From NCBI GenBank assembly GCA_016584305.1, contig JACEEZ010019049.1:20001-84000 (forward strand): 64,000 nucleotides of DNA, given 5' to 3'. The stretch's first letter is position 1. The number at the start of each line of letters is the position of its first letter. This stretch comes from Chionoecetes opilio (lineage: Eukaryota; Arthropoda; Malacostraca; Decapoda; Majidae). Of the stretch, positions 43,246 to 54,282 are shown piece after piece. The notes under the pieces are model-generated. The model was given only the letters and a program-made list of their open reading frames with translations, did no database searches and was not told the origin of the DNA. The translations under genes and the position numbers were made by a program.

Positions 43246-43824
43246 TACTATCCTACTAACCTAACCATTTAACCCGTCGGCAAGATTTCCCGTTGTATCG
43301 GACGAGATTTCGTAAAAAGGTACCAGAGGTACCGATCTCATTATCCCTGCATGATACGATTAGGTCCCCCTAGAATGTCCTGCCTCTTTAACGCCGCTTG
43401 AAGTATATGATTAAATGTACAACCATGATTCCTGTCAACTTATTGTCCCTGAATTGTTAGGGTAATCAGGTGGTTGGCGCATTTTGCACCTGAATGCTTT
43501 TATTAAAAGTCAATCAGGATGTCTGCGCCTTATTGTCACATATTCTTTATTTCTGGTCAATAAGGGACCTTCCATCATCGCTTTATACAGGTCACTCGCT
43601 TTGTTGTGTCAAGACAGAATGTCAGCTGAGTAATCAGCTTGAGTAATGTTTGTAAACACTATTTATCTCGTGAAAGCCTTGTGATAGACTGGATAGATCT
43701 GAATAGATAATATAATCACTGCTGTATAAGGTGTCTTGCACTGACGTCCCGATCTAGCGTCTTCAACCAAATGCCGCCGTCTTCAGCCGAATGCCGCACG
43801 TCGGAGCGGCTGGAGGACCACAAA
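43246..43824. other. unassigned sequence
   Basis: Nothing recognisable. Confidence 0.45.
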
Positions 43825-44535
43825 CTCCACTTGCCATCCGTGTTTTGCACTTATGGTAATTTTCACCCCTACCAAATATAGGTTTATCAGTATAAAAGAT
43901 AATACTGTTGTCTTCGGAATGGTTTGTTCTATAATATTATACAAATACAAACCGAAAACCCACTTAATAAAAGGCCATTATGAGCTCATTAATGGCATGA
44001 ACTTGATATCAGTTAACTCTTCGCCATTTATATTTTGTGAAAAAACTTTTACAAAGAGAACACATAGAAGCAGAATTTCATTAACTTACCATTTGATATA
44101 TTTCGTTTTCTGATAAATGAATTATCAGCTTGCATAAATTACGTCAACTAAATAAATAACCTATAATCGGGAAAATTACCCGATTTCATGTGTTATTTAT
44201 TTAGTAACGCTCATTTAGCAGGTTTCTAGGATTCATTTATCAGAACGATATATATCATATGGAAAGCTAATGAAATTCCCTTCTATTGATATTCTCTCCT
44301 GTAAAAACTTTTTCCCGCAAAATATTAAATGGGAGCTGGCCGCTGGTGAATATTAAGTTCAATGCATATTCTTGAGAGTCTTCATAATGGCATTATTTAG
44401 TGTGGTTTTACGGCTTTTTATATGATGATATTATAGAACAAACTTTTCGAAGATGACGTATGTCTTCATACTTATAAACATAATTATTTAGAAGGGGAAA
44501 TGACCATAAGCTGGGCAACACTGGCGGCAGTGAAT
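43825..44535. mobile_element. 710-bp foldback element
   Basis: Palindrome centred near 44172 on CGGGAAAATTACCCG. Paired features include TTTGTTCTATAATATTATAC / GATATTATAGAACAAAC, AATGGCATGAACTTGATAT / TTAAGTTCAATGCATATT, TCATTAACTTACCATTTGAT / ATCATATGGAAAGCTAATGA, and the outer CTTATGGTAATTTTCACC / GGGGAAATGACCATAAG. Arms are about 340 bp and diverged by point changes. No coding capacity. Confidence 0.85.
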
Positions 44536-44875
44536 TTGTTGGTTCTCGAGCTCGGCATCTCCCTGCGCCTGTCGCAGCCACAACGAAGGGCGTTACGTCA
44601 CGTGCAAGACACCTAATCGAGATGACCGTCATTGTATTCGCCCGCCATCAGCTGTCTCTGTCCGGATACTCCGCGATAACTCCTCCTTCAAGCCCCCGTC
44701 ACAACATTCCATTCGAACCACTGACGCGCCAACAATGCCATGCGCAGCGCCGTCTGGTCCTGGTTTATGGTTCCATCGTGACCGTCGTGAACGCTCGTGA
44801 CGCGCTCGGCCGAGGACACGAAAAGTTAGTGGGTGCCTAAAAAAATCGGGAAGCTCCCGGGGGGAGGAGAAAAAA

Positions 44876-45054
<179 letters not shown>

Positions 45055-45479
45055 TGTTTGTACCCAACGCAGCGCCATCGTAAGTCTATCCGTGACGCTA
45101 TCGTTATCTATGTAGCGCTTTCGTGCACTCCGTGATCGTCTTATGTCTATCTTGACGATAAGAACCTTAAGCCCCGTCACTACATCCTAATCGGAACCAC
45201 GATAGCGCCACCATTTGATTTTTGACCGCTATCGTTTAATTTGACCAGCTAAACGCGACCATATAGCCTCACAACATGTCCGCTTCCTGTACGTGATGTG
45301 TCCTGATGGTCGTAAGGATGGTCACGATGGAGTCATGACAGCTTAATACTACATCACGAATGGGAAAAAATCAACGTCATTTTGTCGTCACGATAGAGCT
45401 ACGATACCACGACTGTGCCATGACGGTGCTATGAACGTACCCACAGATAGCGTTAGAGCCTCACCCGTGGGTGGTTGGT

Positions 45480-45940
45480 TGGCATGGTGATGGAGAAGGA
45501 AGATAAAGATGGGAATAAACCCGGGTTGGTACGTGTTGTGGTAATAGAGAAGGGGGGGAACGGGGGAGGGGTTGTAATAAGAAGGGGGTGTTGGTGGGGA
45601 AACGGGGGGGAGGGGCTCGGGTTGGGATGGAGAAGCCGTTGTGTGTTGGTGGGGATCTGTTTGTTACACGGGGGTGGGTGGCATCTTCACGTGTTTTAGG
45701 GAGTAGGGGGGTAGGAAGAATGGGAGGGTGGTGTCACCGGCGTGATGGGAGTAGGGGGTAGGGAGACGAGGGGGGTGTCCACCGCGTGGTGGAGGGAGTA
45801 TGGGGGGTAAGAGCGAGAGGGGGGTGTCACCATTAGGTGAGGGATGAGAGGGGTAGGTATAAGAGGGAGGGTGGAGGTGAAGGAGAAATGGGGGGGAATG
45901 GCGAAGGTGGGGGGGGGGAAAGGGGGGAAGGTAGGGGTGA
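45480..45940. repeat. G-rich minisatellite
   Basis: Degenerate 45-50 bp units with GGGGGTGTCACC, GTGATGGGAGTAGGGGG and GGGGTAGG; clearest at 45725-45860. Confidence 0.75.
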
Positions 45941-46169
45941 CAGCGCGTGTAACGGTTTCTTATCGTCACGATAGACATAAGACGATCACTGTGAGTGTCA
46001 CAAGCTGCTACATAGATACGATAGCTTCACGATAGCTTACATTGCTCTGCGTGGGTACAAACATCGGGGGGGGGGGGGGGGGGGGGAGCTTCCCATTTTT
46101 TTGTGCCGCCAAACTTTTCGTGGCCTCGGCCGATCGGCGTCACAGCGTCACGATCGTCACGTGGCCCCC

Positions 46170-47830
46170 ATCCAGGACCATGACGGCGCTGCGCATTGCA
46201 TTGTTGGCGCGTTCGTGGTTCGATTATGGAATGTGTGACCGGGGCTTTACGCGCGCTGTCATCCCTATCTTGCTTCAGATACAGAGGAATAGAGTTGACA
46301 GGGAGAGTAAGTAAAGCTATAGATCCTCTTGGTACCTTGGCACGCTGCTGGCCTGCTAGAGAGACTGGTCCTTGGTGATGTCCGAGACCCCAGAGGCAGA
46401 TGAGCCTAACAGATCATCAACAGAGGTGTCTCCAAGATCTTCTTCAATATCCTCCTTAACCTCCTCCTCCTCCTCCTCCTCCTCCTCTTCCTCAGGCCCA
46501 TCTTTCTCACTCATGGAAGAAAATTCATCCTCGTATTGTTTGTCTTCACCACTGATGGAAGTGTCACTGTCAGGCTTGCTCTCATCTGGTGAAGGAGGAT
46601 TTGACAGTCTGGGAGAGGACGCGTTTCCACTGACACTGATTCCCAGCAGTCCTTGTCCTGACCTACAATTACTTCAGTCCTCCTTGTTCCCATTCTCCAC
46701 AGTCCCAAGGGATGAGGACGGGGGTGTGTGCATACCTTGTCCTCCTCCTGGCTCTCTCTCTTCAACACCCTTCTTGCCCCAGATTTCTCTAGCTTTTGGG
46801 AGATGTCTGGTGTGTTCTGAGTGTGTCCTTGCAGCTGCTTGTGTGGCTGCTGCATATGCTGTTTCCCTGCTTGCTTACTGTTGCTGTCACTATGAGATGC
46901 TGCTGGCCTCTCCGTTTTGTGCTCCCGTGACAGATAAAGGTTGGGTATTTCTCTGTCTCTCAGAAGCTCAATCCAAAGAGGGTTTTTCTGACCCTTTTTA
47001 ATCAGCAGTCGCCTTTTCTTCCTTCCCTCTGGCCAGACCTATAGAGGTGGCTAGTGCGCCTCAGGGCCGAGGACTGACAAGGACCGGGTGGCCAGAACTC
47101 TGGGGCAAAGACAAGCCAGGGAGAAGTCCAGAAACATCTGTAGAAAGAACTGTAGAAAAGTCCTGCACCAGACTGGCCGCCACCGCCCCTCTACCGTGCC
47201 CAGGACTCGCTTGCTGTGGGCTGGCTGACTATGGAATTTCTTATCTCCTAAATCCTCTTCCAGTGTCAAGAAAAACAACTTGCTCGAAGTTGTGCCTGTA
47301 TTGTTTCCCCAGAACCCGATTAGTCTGCAGTGTTTGTGACAAGATCCTTGAGGCTGGCGTCTCCTCATCCTCGTGGCATCACGGACACTCAACAAACACA
47401 CGCAAATAAAGAAAGAAAACGAAATAAAAGAGCGGCCTCGGCTGCCTCAAACAACTGAAACCGACAGTTTTGAAGTATTACCATAGCTTCTTTGTATATT
47501 TATAAAATAAATTTCTTCAAATCAAGAGGCCTTAATTTTTTATCAAATTAATAATTTATCTTATATCCAACTGCCTAGCGAGTGTTGCTGTATTGCCTGA
47601 TGCTTTAATCGGAAGCAACAGCCTCTTTTTAGTAGGCATGGCATCGACCTGTAGCTAGGTCTATATCAGTGGTTTAGGTTAAAGTTTGTTTTTTTTTTTT
47701 TTTTTTCCCCATATAATTCATATTACCAGAAAAACACTCATTAAAATAAATTAACTTGGAAAGTAACTCCCTCAGTAAATTTCATATCAACAAATGTCCT
47801 TAGGCAGTGAGCTCAAATTTCAGAAAATAT
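46170..47830. repeat. 1.6-kb tandem duplication, copy 1
   Basis: Matches 48655-50226 in order, from GCGCATTGCATT through GCTATAGATCCTCTTGGTAC, TCCTCCTCCTCC and ATAAATTTCTTCAAAT to the ACACTCATTAAAA region. It contains the right end of the foldback and the CEP43 copy. Confidence 0.92.
46356..47379 (-). pseudogene. CEP43: intronless copy of centrosomal FOP (CEP43/FGFR1OP)
   Basis: The minus strand carries, in shifting frames, the length and order of FOP, a centriolar-satellite and basal-body protein. Near 47370 HEDEET, SLKDLV and SQTLQTNRVLG match the N-terminal EEDTELRDLL.QTLENSGVL. AQLRASCF and LTLEED follow, then ASLVQDF, LQFFLQMFLDFSLA and VFAPE (about 47110-47190) match the LisH-like core LVAEFLQFFNLDFTLAVFQPE. 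After a basic middle (KKRRLLIKKGQKNPL), the C-terminus reads YEDEFSSMSEKDG, a Glu run, KEDIEEDL and DDLLGSS, ending TKDQSL at the stop 46356-46358. That is the FOP acidic tail. The copy is intronless over about 1.0 kb, the size of the full coding sequence, whereas animal FOP genes have many introns, so it is probably a retrocopy. At least four frameshifts; some may be sequencing errors. Neighbouring foldback arm is part of the same duplicated unit. Confidence 0.72.
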
Positions 47831-48654
47831 GGATCTTAGGCTACTCTATAATTCATGCTTGCAACACGGGGTGACCCGACTCATAGGCTCGCAACGTCAT
47901 GTGTTACTTCTCAATCTGAATACTTCTTGAGCTTTGTCTCCACTTATAACAAAAAGATCTTTACCAATTAGGGTTCCATAGAATAACCCCAATTTGTCAC
48001 AATATACTAGAGCTAAATACTTTCTCAATTCAGCTTTGTTTATTCTTCAAAATGCTCCTAAAAAAGCTAAAATTTCCAAAAAATCCCCATGACCCCCCCC
48101 AGCTGCGCAGTCTTGCTTCGCATCAAAACCCCATACTTTGTAAAATTTTGTAATGAAGGGTGCCTCCAAACAGAAGCTGCCCAGGGGGCCTCCACAGGTC
48201 TAATCCGGCCCTGCCGTGACTTACCAGTTCCCCTGCCTTGCATTAAGCCGTAACACGGATACCTTGGGAGTTTGCTGCATCCATTACACACCATTTGAGC
48301 TTCTATGCATGGTTACCTTACTCCATATCCCTATCAATGACAATTTCCGTAGGGAGTTGGCGGGCTCCACAGGGCCTTACATTTTACGTTTTCTCTTTTA
48401 TTTTATTTTTTTTATTTTATATAGAAACCAGTGACAAGATGGACAAGAAATACCTGCTTTACCTATAAAGCACTACCTTGTCTATCTTCCCTTGTTTTTG
48501 GGTCAGTAGGGTTGGAGGAAAACGTCAAGCCAGTGAACGTGACGAGGAACCACCGCTGGTCCCTGTCACTTGTCAAAGACCTTGAGGCTAAGACCATACA
48601 CCAACCTACCCTGTGTGACGTCCGGGGTTTTACCCGGGGATGGGCAACCCCCCC
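47831..48654. other. spacer between the CEP43 duplicates
   Basis: Contains no supported gene. Open frames at 48067-48294 and 48431-48814 show no domain. Confidence 0.45.
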
Positions 48655-50226
48655 CCAACCCAGGCCAATTCCCGGGTCCCGGGCCTTGCGCATTGCATTT
48701 TTGGGCGCGTTTTTGGTTCGTTATGGAATTTTTCCGGGGGTTTTAAACCGCGCGCTGTCATCCCTATTTGCTTCAATACAAAGAATAAGTTACAGGGGGG
48801 TAAGTAAGCTATAGTCCTTTTGGGTACCTTGGCACGTTTGGGGCCTGCTAGAACGGTCCTTGGTGTTCCGGACCCCAGGCTGGGCCTAACAATCATCAAC
48901 GAGGTGTCCCAAAGATCTTCTTAAATATCCCTCCAAAAACCTCCTCCTCCTCCTCCTCCTCCTCCCTTCCTCGGCCCATCTTTCTCCCCCGGGAAAAGAA
49001 AATTCATCCTCGTATTGTTTTGTCTTCACCCCTTTTTTAATGTCACTGTCAGGTTCCCCCTCACTGTGAAGGAGGATTTGCATTGGGGGAGAGGACGCTT
49101 TTCCACTACACTGACCCCAGCATCTTTCCTAGCTACAATTATTTCACCCCTCCTTTTTTTCCCCTTTCCCCTCCACAGTCAAGGGAAGGAGGCGGGGGTT
49201 TCATATCCTTGTCCTCCTCCTGGCTCTCTTCAACACCCTTTTTGCCCACGATGGTTCCAGCTTTTGGGGGAATTGGTCTGGGGTGTGTCCCCGAGTGTGT
49301 CTTGCACTGCTTTGGCTCTGCATATGCTGGTTTCCCCCTTTTCTACTGTTTTCTTCACTGAATGCTGCTGGCCCTCCGTTTTTTCTCCCCTGCGAAAAGT
49401 TGGGGCTTTCTCCCCCTCTCAAAGCTCAACAAAAGGGGTTTTTCTGCCCTTTTTTTTTCACACCCTTTTCTTCCTTTCCCCCTGGGCCAACCTAGAGAGT
49501 GGAGTGCCCTCAGGGCCAGGAAAGACCACAGGACCGGGTGGCCAACTCTGGGGCAAAGACGCCAGGGGGAAAATCCAAACATCTTAGAAAAATGTAAAAA
49601 GTCCTGCCCAACTGGCCGCCACCGCCCCTCCCCCCGTGCCAGGACCGCTGTGTGGGGTGGCTGACTATTGGAATATTCTTATCTCTAAAATTTCCCTTCC
49701 AGTGAAAAAAAACACTTGCTCGAAGTTTTGCCCCTTTTTAAATTTTTCCCAAACCCCCCTTTGCTGGGATGGGGTGTGACCCGATCCTTGGGCTGGCGTC
49801 CTCCTCATCCCCGATGGACATCACGGACCTCAAAACAACACACCAAAGAAAGAAAAAAAAAACCAAATAAAAAAAGCGGCCTCGGGTGCCTCAAAAAAAA
49901 TGAACCGAAGTTTTTGAAGTATTTACCATACTTTTTTTGTATATTTTTAAAAATAAATTTCTTCAAAACAAAAGGCCTTAATTTTTTAATCAATTAAAAA
50001 ATTTTCTTATATCCAAAGCCCAGCTTTTCTTTTATTGCCTTGATGCTTTTTAAACGGGAACCAACACCTCTTTTTGGTAATGGCATCGATGTAGCTAGGC
50101 TATAGCCTGGTTTGGTTAAAATTTCATATAATTCATATTACCAAAAAAACACTCATTAAAAAATTAAAACCTTTAAAATAAATCCCCCCAGTAAAATTTT
50201 ATATCACCAAAAGTCTAGGCATGAGC
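48655..50226. repeat. 1.6-kb tandem duplication, copy 2
   Basis: Second, noisier copy of 46170-47830, same orientation. It has lost scattered single bases and lengthened homopolymers (TTTT, CCCC). Confidence 0.92.
48845..49830 (-). pseudogene. second intronless CEP43 (FOP) copy
   Basis: Homologous throughout to 46356-47379. Recognisable pieces on the minus strand are GVFAPELATRS (about 49515-49545), the LQFF region degraded to TFYIFLRCLDF, HMQSQSSARHTRGHTPDQF matching HMQQPHKQLQGHTQNTPD of the first copy, KRVLKRARRRTRI, YEDEFSF near 49010, and the run of GAG codons (48940-48965). The frame is broken more often than in copy 1. Since the two copies share flanking sequence, they came from one retrocopy followed by duplication or from haplotype duplication in the assembly. 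Confidence 0.65.
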
Positions 50227-50239
50227 CCNTAGGTCTATT

Positions 50240-51541
50240 ACACTGCTCAGCGTACCAGCAAGGGCTTGCCCATCTATTGCTGACACGAATTCGCAGTCAT
50301 CTGGTGAAGCATCAGAGACCTCAGCAGTCTGGGTTCACGCTTGGTAAGTCAACAACGGACCGTATCCTAGCGCTTCGTGTCCGGTGGAACGCCGACGTGA
50401 GTTTCGACAGGGGATGCTTGCAGCCTATGTTGATCTCAAGAAGGCGTTTGACTCTGTGCATCGTGAGTCACTCTGGGATCTTCTGTGACTTCGAGGGATT
50501 TGTGCAAGGACTATTGGTTTGATAACTGGTCTGTATTCTGGGACTGAGAGTGCTGTGAAGTGTGGGGCAGGTGTATCCAGCTTCTTTCCTGTGAATACAG
50601 GAGTGAGGCAAGGGTGCATCCTTGCCCCATCACTTTTCAACGCTTGTATGGACTGGGTATTGGACAAGGTTGTAGATCAAAGGGATTGTGGAGCATCCAT
50701 CGGCAACACCAAGATCACTGATCTTGTTTTTGCCGATGATGCAGTAATCTTTGCTGAGTCACTGGAGGTCCTGGTGATGGCTCTCGAGGCACTGCACGAG
50801 GAGGCAAAGCCTTTGGGACTTGAGGTCTCCTGGCTCAAGACCAAGGTCCAGGTGTTTGGAGACTTACTAGATGAAGCAGTACAGTCTGTTCATGTGTGTG
50901 GCGAGGACATGAGATCTTGGAAAGTTTTACATACCTTGGTAGCGCAGTCCATAATGACGGCGGGTCACGTCAAGAAGTCTTACGGCAGATGGCATAGCCT
51001 ACGGTGTTATGGACTCGCTCAGCGGGAGTATTTGGCGTTGTCGGTACCTGTGCAGGAGGACAAAGATCCGGATCTTCAAGTCGTTTGTGATCCCTGTCTT
51101 ACTCTATGGTTGTGAGACATGGACACTAAATAGTGACTTGAAGAGACGAATCAATGCTTTGGTAATAAGTGTCTTCGCAGAATCATGGGGTATCGCTGGG
51201 ATGATTACGTGTAAAAATCAGCGATTGCACCGTGAGACTGAATCGAGGCCTATTACCTGCATAGTCCGTCAGCGCCAACTTCGGCTATATGGGCATGTGG
51301 CACGCTACCCTGAAACTGATCCTTCCATCGGGTGTATCTGTAAGAGACAATCCGGCGTGGAGGAGGCCAAGGGGGCACCCACAAGGCTCGTGGCGGGGGG
51401 CAATTTGATGTTCTTGTCGAAAGCTGCTTGGTATGGGAAAGGAGCCTGCAGGGAACTCGCGCGTGGTGACCCCGGGAGTGGCGTCGTAGGGTGGGCGAGG
51501 CGACGCGCCCCCGGCGTATGCCCCCAACGATTGATTGATTG
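50240..51541 (+). mobile_element. ATTGATTG LINE, 5'-truncated copy B (best preserved)
   Basis: RT motifs in order: QSGFTLGKSTTDRILAL (block 2), AYVDLKKAFDSVHRESLW (motif A, 50426-50475), NTGVRQGCILAPSLFNACMD (motif B, 50597-50655), DLVFADDAVIFAESLEVL (motif C, 50719-50772), LVIPVLLYGCETWTLNSDL-like thumb and RLHRETESRPITCIVRQRQ, then RPRG-type basic tail. It ends CCCCCAACGATTGATTGATTG. The endonuclease and ORF1 are missing. A frameshift near 51000 joins two frames. The 198- and 217-residue open stretches are the longest of the family here. Confidence 0.92.
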
Positions 51542-51839
51542 TCACATGTCACAAGCTCTTTTCAGTCCTGGAAATTATCACTCATGGCGAATTCATAAAA
51601 AATTATTTCTTTATACTATCGCATACGAGCTAAAAGTTGTACGATACGCTATAAGAACATAGGAAAAGAGCAGCAGAAAGACATTTGGATCACCGCCTGC
51701 CGAGAAAAATTGGTAGATTTTACTACCGCCTACCGGTAGAAAATCTTGTATTTTTTTTTCTTCAAAATTTCTTACCAAAATCAGGGTGTGTCTTCCAAAA
51801 TGCAGCGTCTTATATGCCCTAAAATACGGAATTCAATCT
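51542..51839. other. unassigned sequence
   Basis: A GTGTCTTCCAAAATGCAGCG, TCTTATATGCCC segment near 51790 resembles the terminal sequence of Tigger/pogo-type elements; otherwise nothing. Confidence 0.4.
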
Positions 51840-52072
51840 AAATCTTCCTGTAGGAGTCTGCAATCCTCCTCCATTTTAACCGTCTTCATAATTTTCACAG
51901 CATCTGCAAACAGGCTCACGCAACTTTTAAAATCCGACACCATGTCATTAGCATAAATCAGGAACCCAACAGGTGCTAATACCGAGCCCTTTAGGCACTC
52001 CCCTTATCACACTTCTCCTCCCTGACACAGCCTTTTATTACGGTTCTCATCTGTCTCCCTTCTAGGTAGTCC
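51840..52072 (-). mobile_element. CR1-like LINE B, RT fragment (3' part), reversed
   Basis: The minus strand reads WMKDYLEGRQMRTVIKG, a degraded GVPQGSVLGP block, ANDMVSDFKSCVSLFAD and KIMKTVKMEEDCRLLQEDLD. The catalytic FADD has become FADA. It continues upstream (in element sense) at 53263-53341; the LINE copy at 52082-53253 is inserted between. Confidence 0.85.
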
Positions 52073-52081
52073 TTCATCCAT

Positions 52082-53253
52082 CTAGCGCTTCGTATCCTGG
52101 TGGAACGCCGACGTGAGTTTCGACAGGGGATGCTTGCAGCCTATGTTGATCTCAAGAAGGCGTTTGACCCAGTGCATCGTGAGTCACTCTGGGATCTTCT
52201 GCGACTTCGAGGATTCCTGCAAGGACTATTGGTTTTATAACTGGTCTGTATTTTGGGACTGAGAGTGCTGTGAAGTGTGGGCAGGTGTATCCAGCTTCTT
52301 TTCCTGTGAATAAGGAGTGAGGCAAGGGTGCGTCCTTGCCACCATCACTTTCAACGCTTGTATGGACTGGGTATTGGACAGGGTTGTAGATCAAAGGGAT
52401 TGTGGAGCATCCGGCGGCAACACCAGATCACTGATGTTGTTTTTGCCGATGATGCAGTAATCTTTGCTGAGTCACTGGAGGTCCTTTGGGGATGGCTCTC
52501 GAGTCGCTGCACGAGGAGGCAAAGCCTTTGGGACTTGAGGTTCTCCTGGCTCAAGACCAAGGTCCAGGTGTTTGGAGACTTACTAGATGAAGCAGTACAG
52601 TCTGTTCATGCATGTGGCGAGGACATTGAGATCTTGGAAAGTTTTACATACCTTGGTTAGCGCAGTCCATAATGACGGGCGGGTCACGTCAAGAAGTCTT
52701 ACGGCGGATTGGCATAGCCCACGGTGTTATGGACTCGCTCAGGGGAGTATTTGGCGTTGTCGGTACCTGTGCAGGAGGACAAAGATCGGATCTTCAAGCG
52801 CTTGTGATCCCTGTCTTACTCTATGGTTGTGAGACATGGACACTAAATAGTGACTTGAAGAGACGAATCAATGCCTTTGGTAAAGTGTCTTCGCAGAATC
52901 ATGGGTATCGCTGGGATGATTACGTGTCAAATCAGCGATTGCACCGTGAGACTGAATCGAGGCCTATTACCTGCATAGTCCGTCAGCGCCAACTTCGGCT
53001 ATATGGGCATGTGGCACGCTACCTGAAACCGATCCTTCCCATCGGGTTGTATCTGTAAGAGACAATCCGGCGTGGAGGAGGCCAAGGGGGCGCCCACAAG
53101 GCTCGTGGCTGGGGCAAGTTGATGTTTCTTGTCGAGAGTTGCTTGGTATGGGAAAGGAGCCGCATGGGAACTCGCGCGTGGTGACCCCCGGGAGTGGCGT
53201 GTAGGGTGGGCGAGGTGATGCGCCCCCGGCGTATGCCCCCAATGATTGATTGA
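52082..53253 (+). mobile_element. ATTGATTG LINE copy C with exact target duplication
   Basis: Starts within the RT (LALRVLVERRREF region), contains YVDLKKAFDPVHRESL, VFADDAVIFAESLEVL and the C-terminal RPITCIVRQRQLRLYGHVARY, and ends CCCCCAATGATTGATTGA. TTCATCCAT flanks it at 52073-52081 and 53254-53262. The flanks are the two halves of a reversed CR1-like LINE, so this copy is a clear 5'-truncated target-primed insertion younger than its host. Confidence 0.92.
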
Positions 53254-53262
53254 TTCATCCAT

Positions 53263-53341
53263 TGCAGGGCATTCCCATCCAGTCCTCCTTCGTATTCCAG
53301 TTTCCACAACAATATTTTATGGGGTACCCTTATCAAATGCT
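53263..53341 (-). mobile_element. CR1-like LINE B, RT fragment (5' part), reversed
   Basis: The minus strand reads KAFDKVPHKILLWKLEYEGG then LQWM, the motif A-downstream helix of CR1-like RTs, and joins WMKDYLEG at 52072 once copy C is removed. Confidence 0.85.
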
Positions 53342-53344
53342 TTC

Positions 53345-54115
53345 TCTGTGTGTGTGTATTGACCTAGTAGTGTTTACAGGGCCTGAGCTACACTCGTGTG
53401 GTCCCGTCTCCTTATTTACATTTATCCCGTCTTTCTTTCAATTGGTGCACATTATGTGCCGATATCACCTCCTCGTTTAGTCCATTCCAAACTTCTACAT
53501 TCTATGAGGGAAGCTGTACTTCTTTATGTTGTTCAGGCATCTCCCTTTCCTAGTTTTTTTTGTAGCCCTTTTGGGGTAGGGACCTTCTCTTTTTTTCCGA
53601 GCAGTAGTCTCTCATTGTCTGTTTCCCATCTTTTTTATCAGCTTAAAAATTGTTTTAAGTCTCTCTTCTTCTTTTCCCGAGTGTTGGTAACTTTTTCCTT
53701 CAATTTTCCTCACAAGAAAGCTTCTAGCTTGGTACCATTTTTTGCCTTTCTCGTACCCTTTTAAACTTTTTCACAGCTCTCTTATAGGGGGACCATCAAG
53801 GGCCGAAATTTTCCCCTTTGTGGTGGGAAATTTTGTAGTAATTATCTTTTCATCAATTTGTGCCCAGGAATGAAAGCCACTTAATATCTTAAATCCGTAT
53901 GTGTTCCAAATATTTTATTTATTTTTTTTCGGGTTGAGGTTATTTCTGCATTACACCCCCAGGTCCTTTTTCTTCCTGAACCTTTTGCAATGATTCATTT
54001 CCTATTTTATAGGCCTTTTTATATCTTTTCGCGTTTTCCAAATTTCCCACACTGACAATTCACTTTAAATTTCCTTTTCCCATTTTCTGTCCATTCGTGA
54101 TCTTGTTCAGGTTTT
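53345..54115 (-). mobile_element. CR1-like LINE A, 3' end, reversed
   Basis: The minus strand carries VQEEKDLGV, NLNPKK, NTYGF, a long basic stretch (RDLKTIFKLIKKM in pieces), YSFPHR and AHNVHQLKERRDK across several frames. It then ends with the 3' UTR GACGGGACCACACGAGTGTA, GCTCAGGCCCTGTAAACACT, ACTAGGTCAATACACAC. This end is the one borrowed by the SINEs at 7981 and 14328. Strongly frame-broken. Confidence 0.82.
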
Positions 54116-54149
54116 TTGTGGGTTTTTCACATCTTTATAGATTTTATTA

Positions 54150-54150
<1 letters not shown>

Positions 54151-54202
<52 letters not shown>

Positions 54203-54282
54203 CTCCTCTTCCCTCTCCTTCTCTCTCTCTCTCTCTCCTCCTCTCTCTCTCCTCCTCTCTCTCTCCTCTCTCTCTCTCTCAT
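54151..54282. repeat. (CT)n microsatellite
   Basis: Imperfect CT repeat. Confidence 0.95.

Noticed and set aside
46372..47001. 209-codon plus-strand frame with Ser-rich start
   Set aside because: It is the antisense of the CEP43-like acidic tail; the Ser run is the complement of the Glu codons.
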